Assembly (NCBI GenBank): GCA_025055115.1
Contig: JANWYJ010000059.1
Coordinates: 1 to 42,460 of the forward strand
Length of the DNA stretch: 42,460 nt
Source: Gemmata sp.
GTDB taxonomy: Bacteria > Planctomycetota > Planctomycetia > Gemmatales > Gemmataceae
Direction of reading: 5' to 3'
A program made the position numbers and the translations under genes. Of the stretch, positions 23,629-32,315 are shown piece after piece; within the stretch, counting starts at the first letter, position 1, and every line of letters starts with the position of its first letter. The notes under the pieces were generated by a model. It did no database searches, was not told the origin of the DNA, and worked only from the letters and a program-made list of their open reading frames with translations.

Positions 23629-24951
23629 ATGGATCGTGACGCACGTTCGCTGGCCCTTTCTCCCGCGGAGCAGCTTCAACAGATCGTTGCGAATGTGGTA
23701 CCGCGTGCGGAGTGGTCCGCGGTCTGGCGGCTGGCCCGCGTCGGCATTGGCTTGATTGCTTGTGCCGCGATCCTGGAAGGGATCATGCGGGCTGTGGCTT
23801 TACCCAGTTGGTTCTTCACTATCCGGTTGTTGCTGGTGTTTGTGGGGTCGTTGGTGGTGGGGGCGGCGGTTTCCCTGCGGCCGGATTTGTGGAAGGCGTG
23901 GTTGGTGGGGGCGGTTGGCGCGGCTTTGGGCATCCTCGGCTTACCGGCTCATTGGGATTCGTTCCGCTTGGTCTACGCCGTGATGACGGCCGTGGCCGTG
24001 GTATGGACTTTGTGCTTGCTGGCCCCGCCACGCTATCGCCTGCCGGTGCTCAGTGCCATCATTCTCTTCCATTTTACCGGCATTTTCTTTGCCACCACCA
24101 CGCCACCGCCCACGCCGTGGGTGACGGAGCAAGTCTTTCTGCGCGTCTACAATCCCTACTTGCAGTTCCTCTATTTGCGCAACGCTTACCACTTCTACTC
24201 GCCACAACCGGGGCCAGCAAGCGTGTTGGTTTTTCTGTTGAAGACCGAAACTGGTACCGATCCGCAAACCGGCGAGAAGACTTACGAAACCAAGTGGGTG
24301 GTGCTACCGCGACGGCCTGCCGATGTCAAAGACCCTTTAGGGCTGACTTATTACCGCTACTTGGCGATCACGGAGCAAGTGGCTCATGGTACACCTGGAT
24401 TGCGGGCCAATACTGATGAAGCGGAGGAAATGCGGCAACGTCGGCGGATGGTCGCCCACCTGATTCCGATTCATCCCTTGGATGATTTGGATTTACAGTA
24501 TCAGATGATGCAGCCGGATGTGGCTCGGTATGTGCTGCCGTCGTATGCGTCGCACGTCATCCTGGAAAACACTCCCGATGCCAAGACGGCGGCGAAGACC
24601 ACCGTGAAGATTTACCGCCTGCAGCATAACACCATGCCTATCGACGACTTCATCAATTGGCGCAAACACCCAGCGACCATCAGCGATCCGTATCATCCGA
24701 TGACCTACCGGCCATTTTTCTTGGGTGAATTCAACGCCCGTGGCGATTTGATCAATCCCAGAGAACCGATGCTGTATTGGTTGGTGCCGATCTATCCGCG
24801 GCCAGGTGGCGTTCCGCCGGGCAGCAAGCACAAGCGGGAATACATCGACTTTATGTCGATTCACGCCCTCGACCCACTCAATTTGTCGATAGACGAAGTC
24901 GATGACCCGAAGTTTCGGGATCGGGTGTTCGATTGGAGCCAACTGCGTTGA
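23629..24951 (+). CDS. Membrane protein, partner of the HTTM protein
   Basis: A 440-aa protein of no family that I can name, placed 127 bp before the HTTM gene on the same strand. The first 155 residues hold about four membrane helices (for example IGLIACAAILEGIMRAV, LLLVFVGSLVVGAAV and VMTAVAVVWTLCLLA). A soluble part of about 280 residues follows, opening with an aromatic-rich segment (NPYLQFLYLRNAYHFYSPQP). This part contains many charged residues and probably faces the outside. The ATG at 23629 was preferred over an in-frame GTG at 23617; purine-rich GGGGTGAGG precedes it. The association with HTTM suggests a joint membrane function, which is inference. Confidence 0.75.
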   Translation: MDRDARSLALSPAEQLQQIVANVVPRAEWSAVWRLARVGIGLIACAAILEGIMRAVALPSWFFTIRLLLVFVGSLVVGAAVSLRPDLWKAWLVGAVGAALGILGLPAHWDSFRLVYAVMTAVAVVWTLCLLAPPRYRLPVLSAIILFHFTGIFFATTTPPPTPWVTEQVFLRVYNPYLQFLYLRNAYHFYSPQPGPASVLVFLLKTETGTDPQTGEKTYETKWVVLPRRPADVKDPLGLTYYRYLAITEQVAHGTPGLRANTDEAEEMRQRRRMVAHLIPIHPLDDLDLQYQMMQPDVARYVLPSYASHVILENTPDAKTAAKTTVKIYRLQHNTMPIDDFINWRKHPATISDPYHPMTYRPFFLGEFNARGDLINPREPMLYWLVPIYPRPGGVPPGSKHKREYIDFMSIHALDPLNLSIDEVDDPKFRDRVFDWSQLR

Positions 24952-25078
24952 GACGGCCCCGTCGCGGGGGCTACTTGGGTGAATCAACCCGCCATTGCCC
25001 CAGCACCAACGACAAGCCGCCGCGATGATTCCCTGGCTTGTCATGGCAAGGATCAACAGCCACCAGTGAGGCACACAC

Positions 25079-27016
25079 ATGGCGACACCGATGATACCCG
25101 ACACGGCTCCTGAACCCGTGGCGCGAACAGCCTGGCAACGGTGGGTCGGGTTTTGGTTCCCCGCATCGGACCCGACAACGCTGGGTTTCATCCGCATCAC
25201 CACCGGGTTGCTGGTGCTGTACATTCACTTGGCGTATACGGTGGATTTGCAGCAATTCTTCGGTTCCACCGGCTGGTATGCCCACCGGTATATTGAGCGC
25301 GAGCGGCACGAATACCCGCTGATCGCTACTCCGTTTTGGGATTGGGACCCGCAGTCGGCGATTTCGGCCAAGGTGCCCGAAGTGCCGCACCGCCGCAAAG
25401 CGGTCATGGACTTCATCCGGGGATTGCCGCCGCAGCCCGCGGCCCGGGAACAAGCGCTGCAATTTCTGAATCGCGTGGCCCAATTGGAAAGCCCGGAAGC
25501 GGCGATTCGCTTGCTGCGTTGGTTCCGCCGCATGGGCACCAGTGAGGCCGAACGCGAACGCCAACTGGCGGCCCTGATCGAAGGCACACCCCCGCCCCGT
25601 GAGTATACCGAACAAGAACTCGACCGTGCCCCGTTCATCTACGATTGGCCGCAGAGCGAACGGTTACAACTCGCTGCCGAAGTGCGGGCATTTTGGGAGC
25701 TGCTGCCTAAAGGGGCCGACGATCCCAAACAAATCACCGAACGTGGCTACGTTCTCAATCACTTGTTGGAACTGTCCCCCGAGTTCCGCCGCGCCTTTGT
25801 TCGCTTCTTGCTCAACCTGCCGGCCGACGATGCCGCCCGCACCAAGAAAATCGACTACTTGGAATATTGGAACAACGAGCCGGAGAAGGCCGTGCGCATC
25901 GGTCATGCGATTTTCTCGCTGTGGTTCCATGTGACCGATCCCACCCAGATGGCCATCATCCACGGCATGGTGCTATTGACCATCGTGCTGTTTACGATTG
26001 GGTTATTCACCCGGGTGACTTCTGTGTTGGTGTGGCTGGCGGTCGTTGGCTACATCCACCGCACGCAGCAGGTCTTGTTCGGCATGGATACGATGATGAA
26101 CATCCTGCTGTTTTATTTGATGATTGGTAATAGTGGCGCTGCGTTGTCGGTGGATCGGCTGATCGCCCGCTATCGGGCGGCCCGGGCCTCCCTGGCCCGC
26201 AGTGGTACTCTCGACTATGCCACGCGGGTCTTTCTGGCAGCTCCGCCACCTTCACGGAGTGCGGGGTTCGGTTTGCGCCTCATTCAAGTCCACTTCTGCT
26301 TCATCTATATGGCCGCCGGTTTGTCGAAACTCAAAGGGGCAGCGTGGTGGACAGGTACAGCCACATGGGATGTGATGGTCAATCCCGAATTCAGCCTGAT
26401 GCAGTACCCCTGGTACGAGAACGCCATGCGGGCGGTGATGAGTATCAAGCCGATCTACCATGCGTTTATCATCGGCGGCTCGTGGTTTACCCTCTTCATC
26501 GAGATCGCCGGACCGTTTTTGCTGTGGACGCGCTTGCGCTGGCTGATCATGTTCCTGGCAACCATTATGCATGCCATCATTGGTGTGATGATGGGTTTGA
26601 ACCTCTTTGAACTGCTGATGATCATCATGATTCTGGCGTTTGTGCCCGATGGTGTGATCCGCGACCGGCTCCGCGGTGGGCCGGACTTACCCAAGCTCGG
26701 TTTCGCGTTCAATCCTGCCGCGGCTCTGTCGCAACGGGCCGCAGCTCTGGTGGCCGCCGCCGACGTTGATTCCCAAGTAACTTTCACGAGCGAATCGGGC
26801 CTGGCCAGTCCGGTTCTCACCGATCCCAACGGCCAGAAACGAACTGGCAGCGAGGCCTTCACGGCTTTGGCTCGCTCGCTGCGATTACTTTCCGCCGTCG
26901 GTTTCCTCCTGTGGATACCTGGCATCCACCGGCTCTTGGCCAAACGTTTCTTCCCCGAACCACAGCCCCCCACCACTGCCGCCCCGCAACCACGAGCACC
27001 GGTGGCGGCCAGTTGA
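25079..27016 (+). CDS. HTTM-domain membrane protein (vitamin K-dependent gamma-carboxylase related)
   Basis: HTTM (horizontally transferred transmembrane) domains are the bacterial relatives of the membrane part of vitamin K-dependent gamma-glutamyl carboxylase; most bacterial members have no known activity. The 645-aa protein opens with LGFIRITTGLLVLYIHL, the usual first helix. A roughly 200-residue hydrophilic insertion follows (about 85-270), then at least five further membrane helices. The segment HFCFIYMAAGLSKLKG...WWTGTATWDVM is the most recognisable family signature. The C-terminus has a final helix near 600 and a short Pro/Ala tail. GAGG lies 8 nt before the ATG. Together with the preceding gene and perhaps the following secreted protein it may form an operon. 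Confidence 0.83.
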   Translation: MATPMIPDTAPEPVARTAWQRWVGFWFPASDPTTLGFIRITTGLLVLYIHLAYTVDLQQFFGSTGWYAHRYIERERHEYPLIATPFWDWDPQSAISAKVPEVPHRRKAVMDFIRGLPPQPAAREQALQFLNRVAQLESPEAAIRLLRWFRRMGTSEAERERQLAALIEGTPPPREYTEQELDRAPFIYDWPQSERLQLAAEVRAFWELLPKGADDPKQITERGYVLNHLLELSPEFRRAFVRFLLNLPADDAARTKKIDYLEYWNNEPEKAVRIGHAIFSLWFHVTDPTQMAIIHGMVLLTIVLFTIGLFTRVTSVLVWLAVVGYIHRTQQVLFGMDTMMNILLFYLMIGNSGAALSVDRLIARYRAARASLARSGTLDYATRVFLAAPPPSRSAGFGLRLIQVHFCFIYMAAGLSKLKGAAWWTGTATWDVMVNPEFSLMQYPWYENAMRAVMSIKPIYHAFIIGGSWFTLFIEIAGPFLLWTRLRWLIMFLATIMHAIIGVMMGLNLFELLMIIMILAFVPDGVIRDRLRGGPDLPKLGFAFNPAAALSQRAAALVAAADVDSQVTFTSESGLASPVLTDPNGQKRTGSEAFTALARSLRLLSAVGFLLWIPGIHRLLAKRFFPEPQPPTTAAPQPRAPVAAS

Positions 27017-27036
27017 CGCTGCGGCACCATCTTCAT

Positions 27037-27063
27037 GCCAACACGGCTTCAGGCCAACACGGC
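27037..27063. repeat. Short direct repeat, 2 x 11 bp
   Basis: GCCAACACGGC occurs at 27037-27047 and 27053-27063 (period 16), just after the HTTM gene. Confidence 0.7.
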
Positions 27064-27218
27064 CGACCTGTGGGAGTGACCCCGGGTCGGTCGCTGTGCT
27101 GATCTTTTGCGCTTCATGGCTATCTTCGTTGTTTCACTCAAGCCTCTTATCCGACGCGGTCGATGACCAAGATGTGTACCATCCTGCCACGCTCTCGACA
27201 TGGCGGAGGACCGCAGTC

Positions 27219-28724
27219 ATGCGTCGCCAACTCGTGCTCTGTGGGGTCGTCGGTTTTGCCGCATGGATGGTGCTGGCGGGATCGCTCCCGTTGCAGTCGC
27301 AAGAGGGGCCTTTTGGCGGTTTGCCGCCCAACTATTGGCCCCATCGTACCTTCGGCATCCCGGTGAATGCCGAGGCGATTGGGAAATTGGACAACAAGCC
27401 CACCCACCTGCAACTGTACTATGCCACGGATCGCGGAGCGTTCCAGAAAGGGCCGAAACTGTCGCTCACCGGCCTTCACGAACTCAACGGCGGCAAGAAA
27501 GGCTTCCTCTTTGAAGCTCCCCGCGATGGGGATTACGAATTTGCCGTGCAGTTTGTCTATTCCGATGGTTCCGTAGCTCCAAAAACCGAGCAACTTGTCC
27601 CTGAAGTGCGGGCAATCATCGACACAGTGCCGCCACGCGTGCAGATCGCCGCGGTCGGCAACGGCGTGGAATGGCTCGCTACTGACGATCATCTCGACAC
27701 ACGCGGCATCACCCTCGAATGCAAATGGCCCACCAGTACGGAATGGAGCCAAATCAACGACAAACCCTCCGATCGGCCGTTCAAAGCCAACGATAGTTAC
27801 GCGTGGCGTATCCCGCCGGGAAAAGTGCTCGAAGTGCGCGTCAAAGCCCGCGACCGGGCCGGCAACGAGGGCATTTCGCCGGTGGTGCGCGTTCCCGCCG
27901 AAGCGGGTACCCCCGTTGGGCTGCCTAAATCGGGGGGGGCGCCTTGGACCGGTCCGTCGCCGAATCTGCCTCAACCGCGGATCAGTTACGTCAACAGTTT
28001 GGAATTTCACGTGGACTACACCGTGCAGAAAATGGGCCGTTCCGGGGTTCAGGCCGCGTATTTGTATGTGTTGAAAGAGCAAGGCAGTTGGGAGTTGGTG
28101 AAACGACATCCTGTGAAAATGATGCCCGACGACAAAGGGCCGCACTCGATGTCATTGCCGTACAAAGCCGATCGTGAAGGGACCTACGGCTTCTACGTCA
28201 TCCCGGAAAGTGGTGCTGGCAAAAAGGCCGACGATCCGAAAAAAGACGACCCCCCCATGGTCCTTGTGGTTGTCGATACCACCAAGCCGTATGTGCAAAT
28301 CACTGGGGTTCAGGTCAAGCCCGGCGGTGTTCGTGGACCGCTGGTGGAATTCACATGGACCGCGGCGGACGCCAACCTGATGCCGCAGCCGGTCAGTTTG
28401 GAATGGTCCTTGGATAAAAAAGCCGAGACGTGGAACGAGATCAAATACCGGCTCGACAACAACCTGACCACAACAACCGGCCGCTTCACTTGGGAAGTTC
28501 CCGACGAGAAGTTGTGGAAGTTCTACGCCCGGATTCGAGCCATCGACAAAGCCGGTAACGTCGGTGAACACATTTGGGGGCAGAAACCAACCGACAAGAA
28601 CTCAGAACCGCTCGAAATCCTGGTCGATCTGGAGAAACCCTCGGCCACGATCGACCGTGTCCGCAGCGGTTCCCCCTCCACGCCGCCCCAGGAACCGAAA
28701 TTGCCAGACAACGATGACAAGTAG
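27219..28724 (+). CDS. Secreted protein with Ig/FnIII-like domains
   Basis: A 501-aa exported protein with no enzyme motif that I recognise. The signal peptide (MRRQLVLCGVVGFAAWMVLAGS) is followed by a series of beta-rich modules. Two carry the marker that often opens bacterial Ig-like repeats, namely IDTVPPRVQI and VDTTKPYVQI, and two contain the related RVKARDRAGNEG and RIRAIDKAGNVG. This points to at least two copies of one fold, probably for adhesion or binding outside the cell. The tail is Ser/Pro-rich and charged. GGAGG 9 nt before the ATG at 27219 fixes the start. It lies 202 bp after the HTTM gene, so co-transcription is possible. A run of eight G lies inside the gene (27932-27939). 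Confidence 0.8.
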   Translation: MRRQLVLCGVVGFAAWMVLAGSLPLQSQEGPFGGLPPNYWPHRTFGIPVNAEAIGKLDNKPTHLQLYYATDRGAFQKGPKLSLTGLHELNGGKKGFLFEAPRDGDYEFAVQFVYSDGSVAPKTEQLVPEVRAIIDTVPPRVQIAAVGNGVEWLATDDHLDTRGITLECKWPTSTEWSQINDKPSDRPFKANDSYAWRIPPGKVLEVRVKARDRAGNEGISPVVRVPAEAGTPVGLPKSGGAPWTGPSPNLPQPRISYVNSLEFHVDYTVQKMGRSGVQAAYLYVLKEQGSWELVKRHPVKMMPDDKGPHSMSLPYKADREGTYGFYVIPESGAGKKADDPKKDDPPMVLVVVDTTKPYVQITGVQVKPGGVRGPLVEFTWTAADANLMPQPVSLEWSLDKKAETWNEIKYRLDNNLTTTTGRFTWEVPDEKLWKFYARIRAIDKAGNVGEHIWGQKPTDKNSEPLEILVDLEKPSATIDRVRSGSPSTPPQEPKLPDNDDK

Positions 28725-28853
28725 TCCATCTGATGTGAGAGAGTGGCTGCAGGACGAACCCGGGTCGGTCGCAGCGGGGTACTGTTGTGGGCGAATCGTC
28801 GGCGCGAAGGATTGGTTTGTGTTCGGCGGAACCGATGTCTACTTTTGTTGAAA

Positions 28854-28869
28854 TGTTCCACGTGGAACG
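28854..28869. promoter_or_regulatory. parS site (ParB centromere-like binding site)
   Basis: TGTTCCACGTGGAACG includes a perfect 14-bp palindrome (GTTCCACGTGGAAC at 28855-28868). It matches the widely conserved bacterial parS consensus TGTTTCACGTGAAACA, in the C/G variant known from pseudomonads, at all but the last base. ParB binds such sites and spreads along DNA to organise chromosome segregation. The site lies in non-coding DNA between convergent genes, as expected for a functional site. No parA or parB gene is in the window. Confidence 0.85.
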
Positions 28870-29100
28870 TCGGCGAATGTTAGAATGTCGTGCCGAAGTC
28901 CTGACGCTATCTGAACATAAGAATACTCATCAGTTTTTCATGTTTTTCGGCGCCGCGATGACTGCGCAAGATGAAATAGACAAAAGTATACATAAGTCGA
29001 CAAAATGCGACATCGTGGCAACCCCTTTCCACACCGTTGGTGTGCGACTTCGGGCGGAGCAGCCCCTTGCGCATTCGCCGGGGTTTTGGGAGTGACTACA

Positions 29101-29250
29101 GGTTTGATAGCTCCTTTGGGGCAGCTGCTGTGAGCGGCTTCAGGCGTGATAGCTCCTTTGGGGCAGCTGCTGTGAGCGGCTTGAGGCGTGATAGCTTCTT
29201 TCGCGTAGCTGTTGTGAGCGGCTTCAGGTGTGATAGCGACTTTCGCGGGG
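29101..29250. repeat. Tandem repeat, 3.5 copies of a 42-bp unit
   Basis: Copies lie at 29101-29142, 29143-29184, 29185-29226 and 29227-29250 (partial). The first two are almost identical; the third and fourth have diverged together (TTTCGCG replaces TTTGGGG). Each unit contains GATAGC and CTGTGAGCGGCTT. The array ends about 14 bp from the stop codon of the leftward GGDEF gene. Confidence 0.95.
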
Positions 29251-29263
29251 ATGGTCTGAGGAA

Positions 29264-30445
29264 TCAGAGGACAGGAGCCGCGGCCCTCAGCACGCGAACA
29301 ACGGTCCGATTGCGTCCGGTGGCTTTGGCTTCCTTCTCGGCGTCGGCGGCCAGCGCCCGCAGGCGGTCGAAGTCGGTGAACGTATCAGGTTCAACCACGG
29401 CCACCCCCAGACTGATCGTCAATCGCAAAATATGGCTGTGGCCCTGTTCGTCGCGGTAAATGGTGTGGCTGGCTGCGACGTTGGTCCGCAGGCGTTCGGC
29501 GAGTTTTTCGGCCCCTTCGGCATCCGCGTGGGGAGCGACAATCATAAATTCCTCGCCACCGACGCGCCCCAGATGGTCGGTCGCCCGAATCGAGGACTGT
29601 AAGATGCTCGTCAGCCAGCGGAGGACCTGGTCGCCCGCCGTCAACGAGTAATCGCGGTTGATTTGGCCGAAATGGTCGGCATCGATGAGGATCAAGGCCA
29701 CCGCGGCGGGGAAACGTTGGCGACGTTCAAGTTCGCTGCGAGCGATTTTCTCGATTTCGCGGCGATTCCAAATACCCGTCAGTTCGTCGGTCGTGGCGAG
29801 TTTCTTCAATTCTTCTTGCTGTAGCTTGAGTTGCCGATTGACTTCCTCGAGTTCGAGTTTGTTCGCTTGTAACTGGCGATTGGCTGCTTCGAGTTGTTGG
29901 GTTTTTTGCCGTAGTTGTTCGTTGGCCTGTTCGAGTTCCAACCGTTGTTGGTGCAGTTGGAAGTTAGCGCGTTCGAGTTCGAGGGTTCGGCTTTGCACCC
30001 GTTGTTCGAGTTCTTCATTCATCTTCCGCATGTCTTCGAGAAGCTGCTCGTGGCTGCGTTCCAGCAGAAGCGTACGGGAGACGGAACGGAGGGTTTTGAG
30101 GAGGTCTTCCGCGCGCCACGGTTTGAGGACGATGCGGTGAACTTGGCAGTGGTTGATGGCATCGACGGCATCTTGGATGCGTCCGGTGCCAGAGATGAGG
30201 ACGCGAGCCGTTCGCGGTGACGTCCGCAAGACCCAATCGAGCAATTCTAGGCCGCTGCCATCGGGGAGGGTCAAATCACACAAAATGATGTCGAAGGATC
30301 GTTGGCCGAGGTACGCTCGGGCCTGATCAATCGTCTGGGCGGTCCAGATGTCGAAGTCACCGGCCAGTTGTTGGGTGAGGACGGCCAGAACGCCCGGATC
30401 ATCATCGACGGTTAACACCGAGCATTTATACCGTGTGACATTCAT
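29264..30445 (-). CDS. Response regulator with GGDEF (diguanylate cyclase) output
   Basis: A 393-aa cytoplasmic signalling protein that should make cyclic di-GMP on phosphorylation. The receiver domain (about 5-122) shows the acidic pocket (VDDDPG), the phospho-accepting Asp in ILCDLTLPDGSG and the conserved Lys in VLKPW. A long heptad-rich helix follows (about 130-220, with repeated LEQAN/LEAAN/LEEVN-like units), which probably dimerises the protein. The GGDEF domain (about 222-385) has an intact active site, GGEEF. Product inhibition is likely because an RxxD site (RATD) lies five residues before it. ATG 30445 was chosen at the receiver N-terminus, with GAAGG about 11 nt upstream; a longer frame upstream adds Pro-rich sequence without similarity. 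No partner histidine kinase is adjacent. Confidence 0.92.
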   Translation of the reverse strand: MNVTRYKCSVLTVDDDPGVLAVLTQQLAGDFDIWTAQTIDQARAYLGQRSFDIILCDLTLPDGSGLELLDWVLRTSPRTARVLISGTGRIQDAVDAINHCQVHRIVLKPWRAEDLLKTLRSVSRTLLLERSHEQLLEDMRKMNEELEQRVQSRTLELERANFQLHQQRLELEQANEQLRQKTQQLEAANRQLQANKLELEEVNRQLKLQQEELKKLATTDELTGIWNRREIEKIARSELERRQRFPAAVALILIDADHFGQINRDYSLTAGDQVLRWLTSILQSSIRATDHLGRVGGEEFMIVAPHADAEGAEKLAERLRTNVAASHTIYRDEQGHSHILRLTISLGVAVVEPDTFTDFDRLRALAADAEKEAKATGRNRTVVRVLRAAAPVL

Positions 30446-31087
30446 AACAAATGGACCTTCATCATGAAGTTCCCAGTTCCAGCGTCCATTCGGATACGGG
30501 GGAAGAGGAAATTTTGGCAAAATTCTGAATCTATCGGAGTTTACAATACAACGGGGAACCTGTCGCGGGGGTATGACGAGTTTACCCGGAGAAGCATCCA
30601 CGGCCTTGGGCGAGGCCAGAAATCTCCACGGGAAAGGTGAATTGGGCGGTGAGGGGAGGTCGATAAAAGCCGATTGCAAAAAAAGTTGGAGAAAACCGCG
30701 AAAAATTGTCGATTTTTATCGGTCTGCCGCTTGATCAGCACCTGAACAGTGCGTAGAATCGTTCTGATTCACACACGAAGGGGAGCTCCACGAAATCGCG
30801 AACTGTGAGTTGTGCCATCGCCGGCTTGACTGGGCCGTCTCGCTCGACGGAAACGCCCAATTTCGGTAGACTTACGACGCTTTTGTGCCAGTAAGGCCGA
30901 CTGGGATGATGCCGTTGACTCCCGAAGACCCACAGTCAAGTCGGGGAATTTTTTTCCCTGCACCGAACCCCACACCATGGGTGCGGCTCTGACTCGCCCT
31001 CGCATTCGCCGACGATTTCCGGGGATCGCCCCTTGCAACACTGTAGTCCACGAACCTCAACGTATTACAGAACAGGAAACGGCTATC
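30446..31087. other. Long divergent promoter region
   Basis: This 642-bp gap lies between the GGDEF and sigma factor genes. It contains an AT-rich stretch (about 30640-30720) with an 8-bp inverted repeat (CGATAAAA at 30661-30668, TTTTATCG at 30714-30721) and a promoter candidate at 30731-30759. If that promoter is used, the sigma factor mRNA has a leader of over 300 nt. I see no gene. Confidence 0.5.
30731..30759 (+). promoter_or_regulatory. Sigma-70-like promoter candidate for the sigma factor gene
   Basis: TTGATC (30731-30736) and TAGAAT (30754-30759) are 17 bp apart, close to the consensus in sequence and spacing. They lie just after an AT-rich segment. Confidence 0.4.
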
Positions 31088-32095
31088 ATGAAGACCGCTC
31101 GGCGTAAGCGATCTGGACAAACCTCGACCAAACTCGACGATACCTCGATCACTACCTTTTCCTCGGACCTGCTGACGCCAGAAGAAGAACGGGAATTACT
31201 AACAAGTTTCTGGGATTGCAAAAGTGAGTTGGTGCGCGTCTTGCTGCGGCATTTCCCTGATCTGCGGAGCGTCCGGCCGCCCCTCGAACCCTGGCCGATG
31301 GCGCAATTCATCCGCGAATACTGCACCGAAGAACGGGCCGAAGTTCGCGATATCCGCCGCCTGCGCGATCGTTACATCCACTACAAACACCGCCTCGCTA
31401 GCGCCAATATTCGCCTGGCGGCCCACGTCGCCAAGCGTTTCCGTCACCACAGCCTGGCCTACAGCGATCTGCTCCAAGAAGCTGTCTGTGGTTTGATGCA
31501 GGCTATCGATCGCTTCGATGTTTCGCATGGCACCCGTCTGGCCACCTACGCGACGTGGTGGATTCGCCAAACCTTACAAATCGCAGTGGCCCGGCAATCC
31601 CACCTTGTTAGCCTCAGCCCCCACCACCTGCAAGAATTGGGCCTGCTCCAACAGGAAAGCGAAGCCTTGGCTCACGGCGGCAAACACATCCCCAGCCCGC
31701 AAGAATTGGCCTCCCGTACTGGTAGCTCGCTCGAACACCTCAACCATCTGCAAACAGCGACGCGAACACCCGTGAGCCTCAACGCCGTCCTCGACGACGA
31801 TAGCGATTTCAAGCTCACCGAGGCGATGCCCGATACTGGTACACTCATCGCGCAGGAAAACAATGAACGGCAAGAAGCTCTCAGCTTCCTCATGGAGAAC
31901 CTTCGCCCCCGCGAACGGAAAGTTCTCGACCTCCGCTTCGGGTTAACGGGCAACGGTACCCACAGCCTGCGCCAGATCGGCCACCTGCTGCGGATTTCCA
32001 AAGAACGTGTCCGCCAGATCCAAAACCGCGCCCTCGAGAAGCTCAAAGCCAATGCCGAACGCGTTGGCTGGGAACCGACGCTGCTGCTGGAGTGA
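31088..32095 (+). CDS. Sigma-70 family RNA polymerase sigma factor (RpoD/RpoS-like)
   Basis: The protein should direct RNA polymerase to a set of promoters. Over its 335 aa it shows region 2 (about 98-165: NIRLAAHVAKRF, YSDLLQEAVCGLMQAIDRFD, then TYATWWIRQTLQIAVA for -10 recognition), region 3 (about 180-245) and region 4 (about 272-325: LRPRERKVLDLRFGL, then the helix-turn-helix with RQIGHLLRISKERVRQIQNRALEKL for the -35). The close match of regions 2.4 and 4.2 to RpoD suggests recognition of housekeeping-type promoters. The large acidic region 1.1 of a primary sigma is missing, so this is probably an alternative (group 2/3) factor. ATG 31088 has AGGAAA upstream and begins the basic segment MKTARRKRSG; an upstream frame at 30977 is not supported. 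It stands alone. Confidence 0.9.
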   Translation: MKTARRKRSGQTSTKLDDTSITTFSSDLLTPEEERELLTSFWDCKSELVRVLLRHFPDLRSVRPPLEPWPMAQFIREYCTEERAEVRDIRRLRDRYIHYKHRLASANIRLAAHVAKRFRHHSLAYSDLLQEAVCGLMQAIDRFDVSHGTRLATYATWWIRQTLQIAVARQSHLVSLSPHHLQELGLLQQESEALAHGGKHIPSPQELASRTGSSLEHLNHLQTATRTPVSLNAVLDDDSDFKLTEAMPDTGTLIAQENNERQEALSFLMENLRPRERKVLDLRFGLTGNGTHSLRQIGHLLRISKERVRQIQNRALEKLKANAERVGWEPTLLLE

Positions 32096-32130
32096 GTCAA
32101 CTCCCGCCGGATCGGACCACGAGAAACCTT

Positions 32131-32158
32131 CCAGCCCGCCGACACGACGGCGGGCTGG
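32131..32158. terminator. Strong hairpin between convergent genes
   Basis: CCAGCCCGCCG (32131-32141) pairs perfectly over 11 bp with CGGCGGGCTGG (32148-32158), with a 6-nt loop. It lies 36 bp after the sigma factor stop and before the converging permease gene. There is no long T-run, but position and strength suggest a terminator that may work in both directions. Confidence 0.55.
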
Positions 32159-32186
32159 TTGCGTTACCAACATCGCAACTTGGACT

Positions 32187-32258
32187 TCCCAAGGCGGCTG
32201 TCAGTCATACTCCCAAGGCGGCTGTCATTCATACTCCCAATACGGCTGCCATTCATCC
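32187..32258. repeat. Tandem repeat, 3 x 24 bp, resembling the permease 3' end
   Basis: Copies lie at 32187-32210, 32211-32234 and 32235-32258; the third has diverged. Each contains a GGCTGTCATTCATACT-like block that also occurs over the stop codon of the permease gene (GGCTGTCATTCGTACT, 32311-32326). Confidence 0.92.
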
Positions 32259-32315
32259 TGTAGTGGAAACCGCCGCCGACCAGCAGGCGAAGCCCACTGA
32301 TATTCCGATGGGCTG

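Larger units (their letters stand above)
28725..29263. other. Intergenic spacer with parS and a 42-bp repeat array
   Basis: This 539-bp gap lies between convergent genes. It contains a ParB-binding parS palindrome (28854-28869), an AT-richer stretch (about 28870-29020), and a tandem repeat array (29101-29250). A 102-codon reading frame through parS is not credible as a gene. Confidence 0.65.

Noticed and set aside
28001-28016. A second CACGTG-centred site (TTTCACGTGGAC) that looks like half a parS
   Set aside because: Only the core and the left side fit; it lies in a coding region and the right half has several mismatches.
27081-28772. CCCGGGTCGGTCGC found after two genes (27081-27094 and 28759-28772)
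   Set aside because: A 14-bp match in GC-rich DNA of this length is expected by chance, and the flanks do not align.
28787-29095. 102-codon frame on the + strand, with MFHVERRRM across the parS site
   Set aside because: It has no ribosome site, no family signature and runs through parS. The peptide MFHVE is simply what the palindrome reads as in one frame, a common false gene near parS sites.
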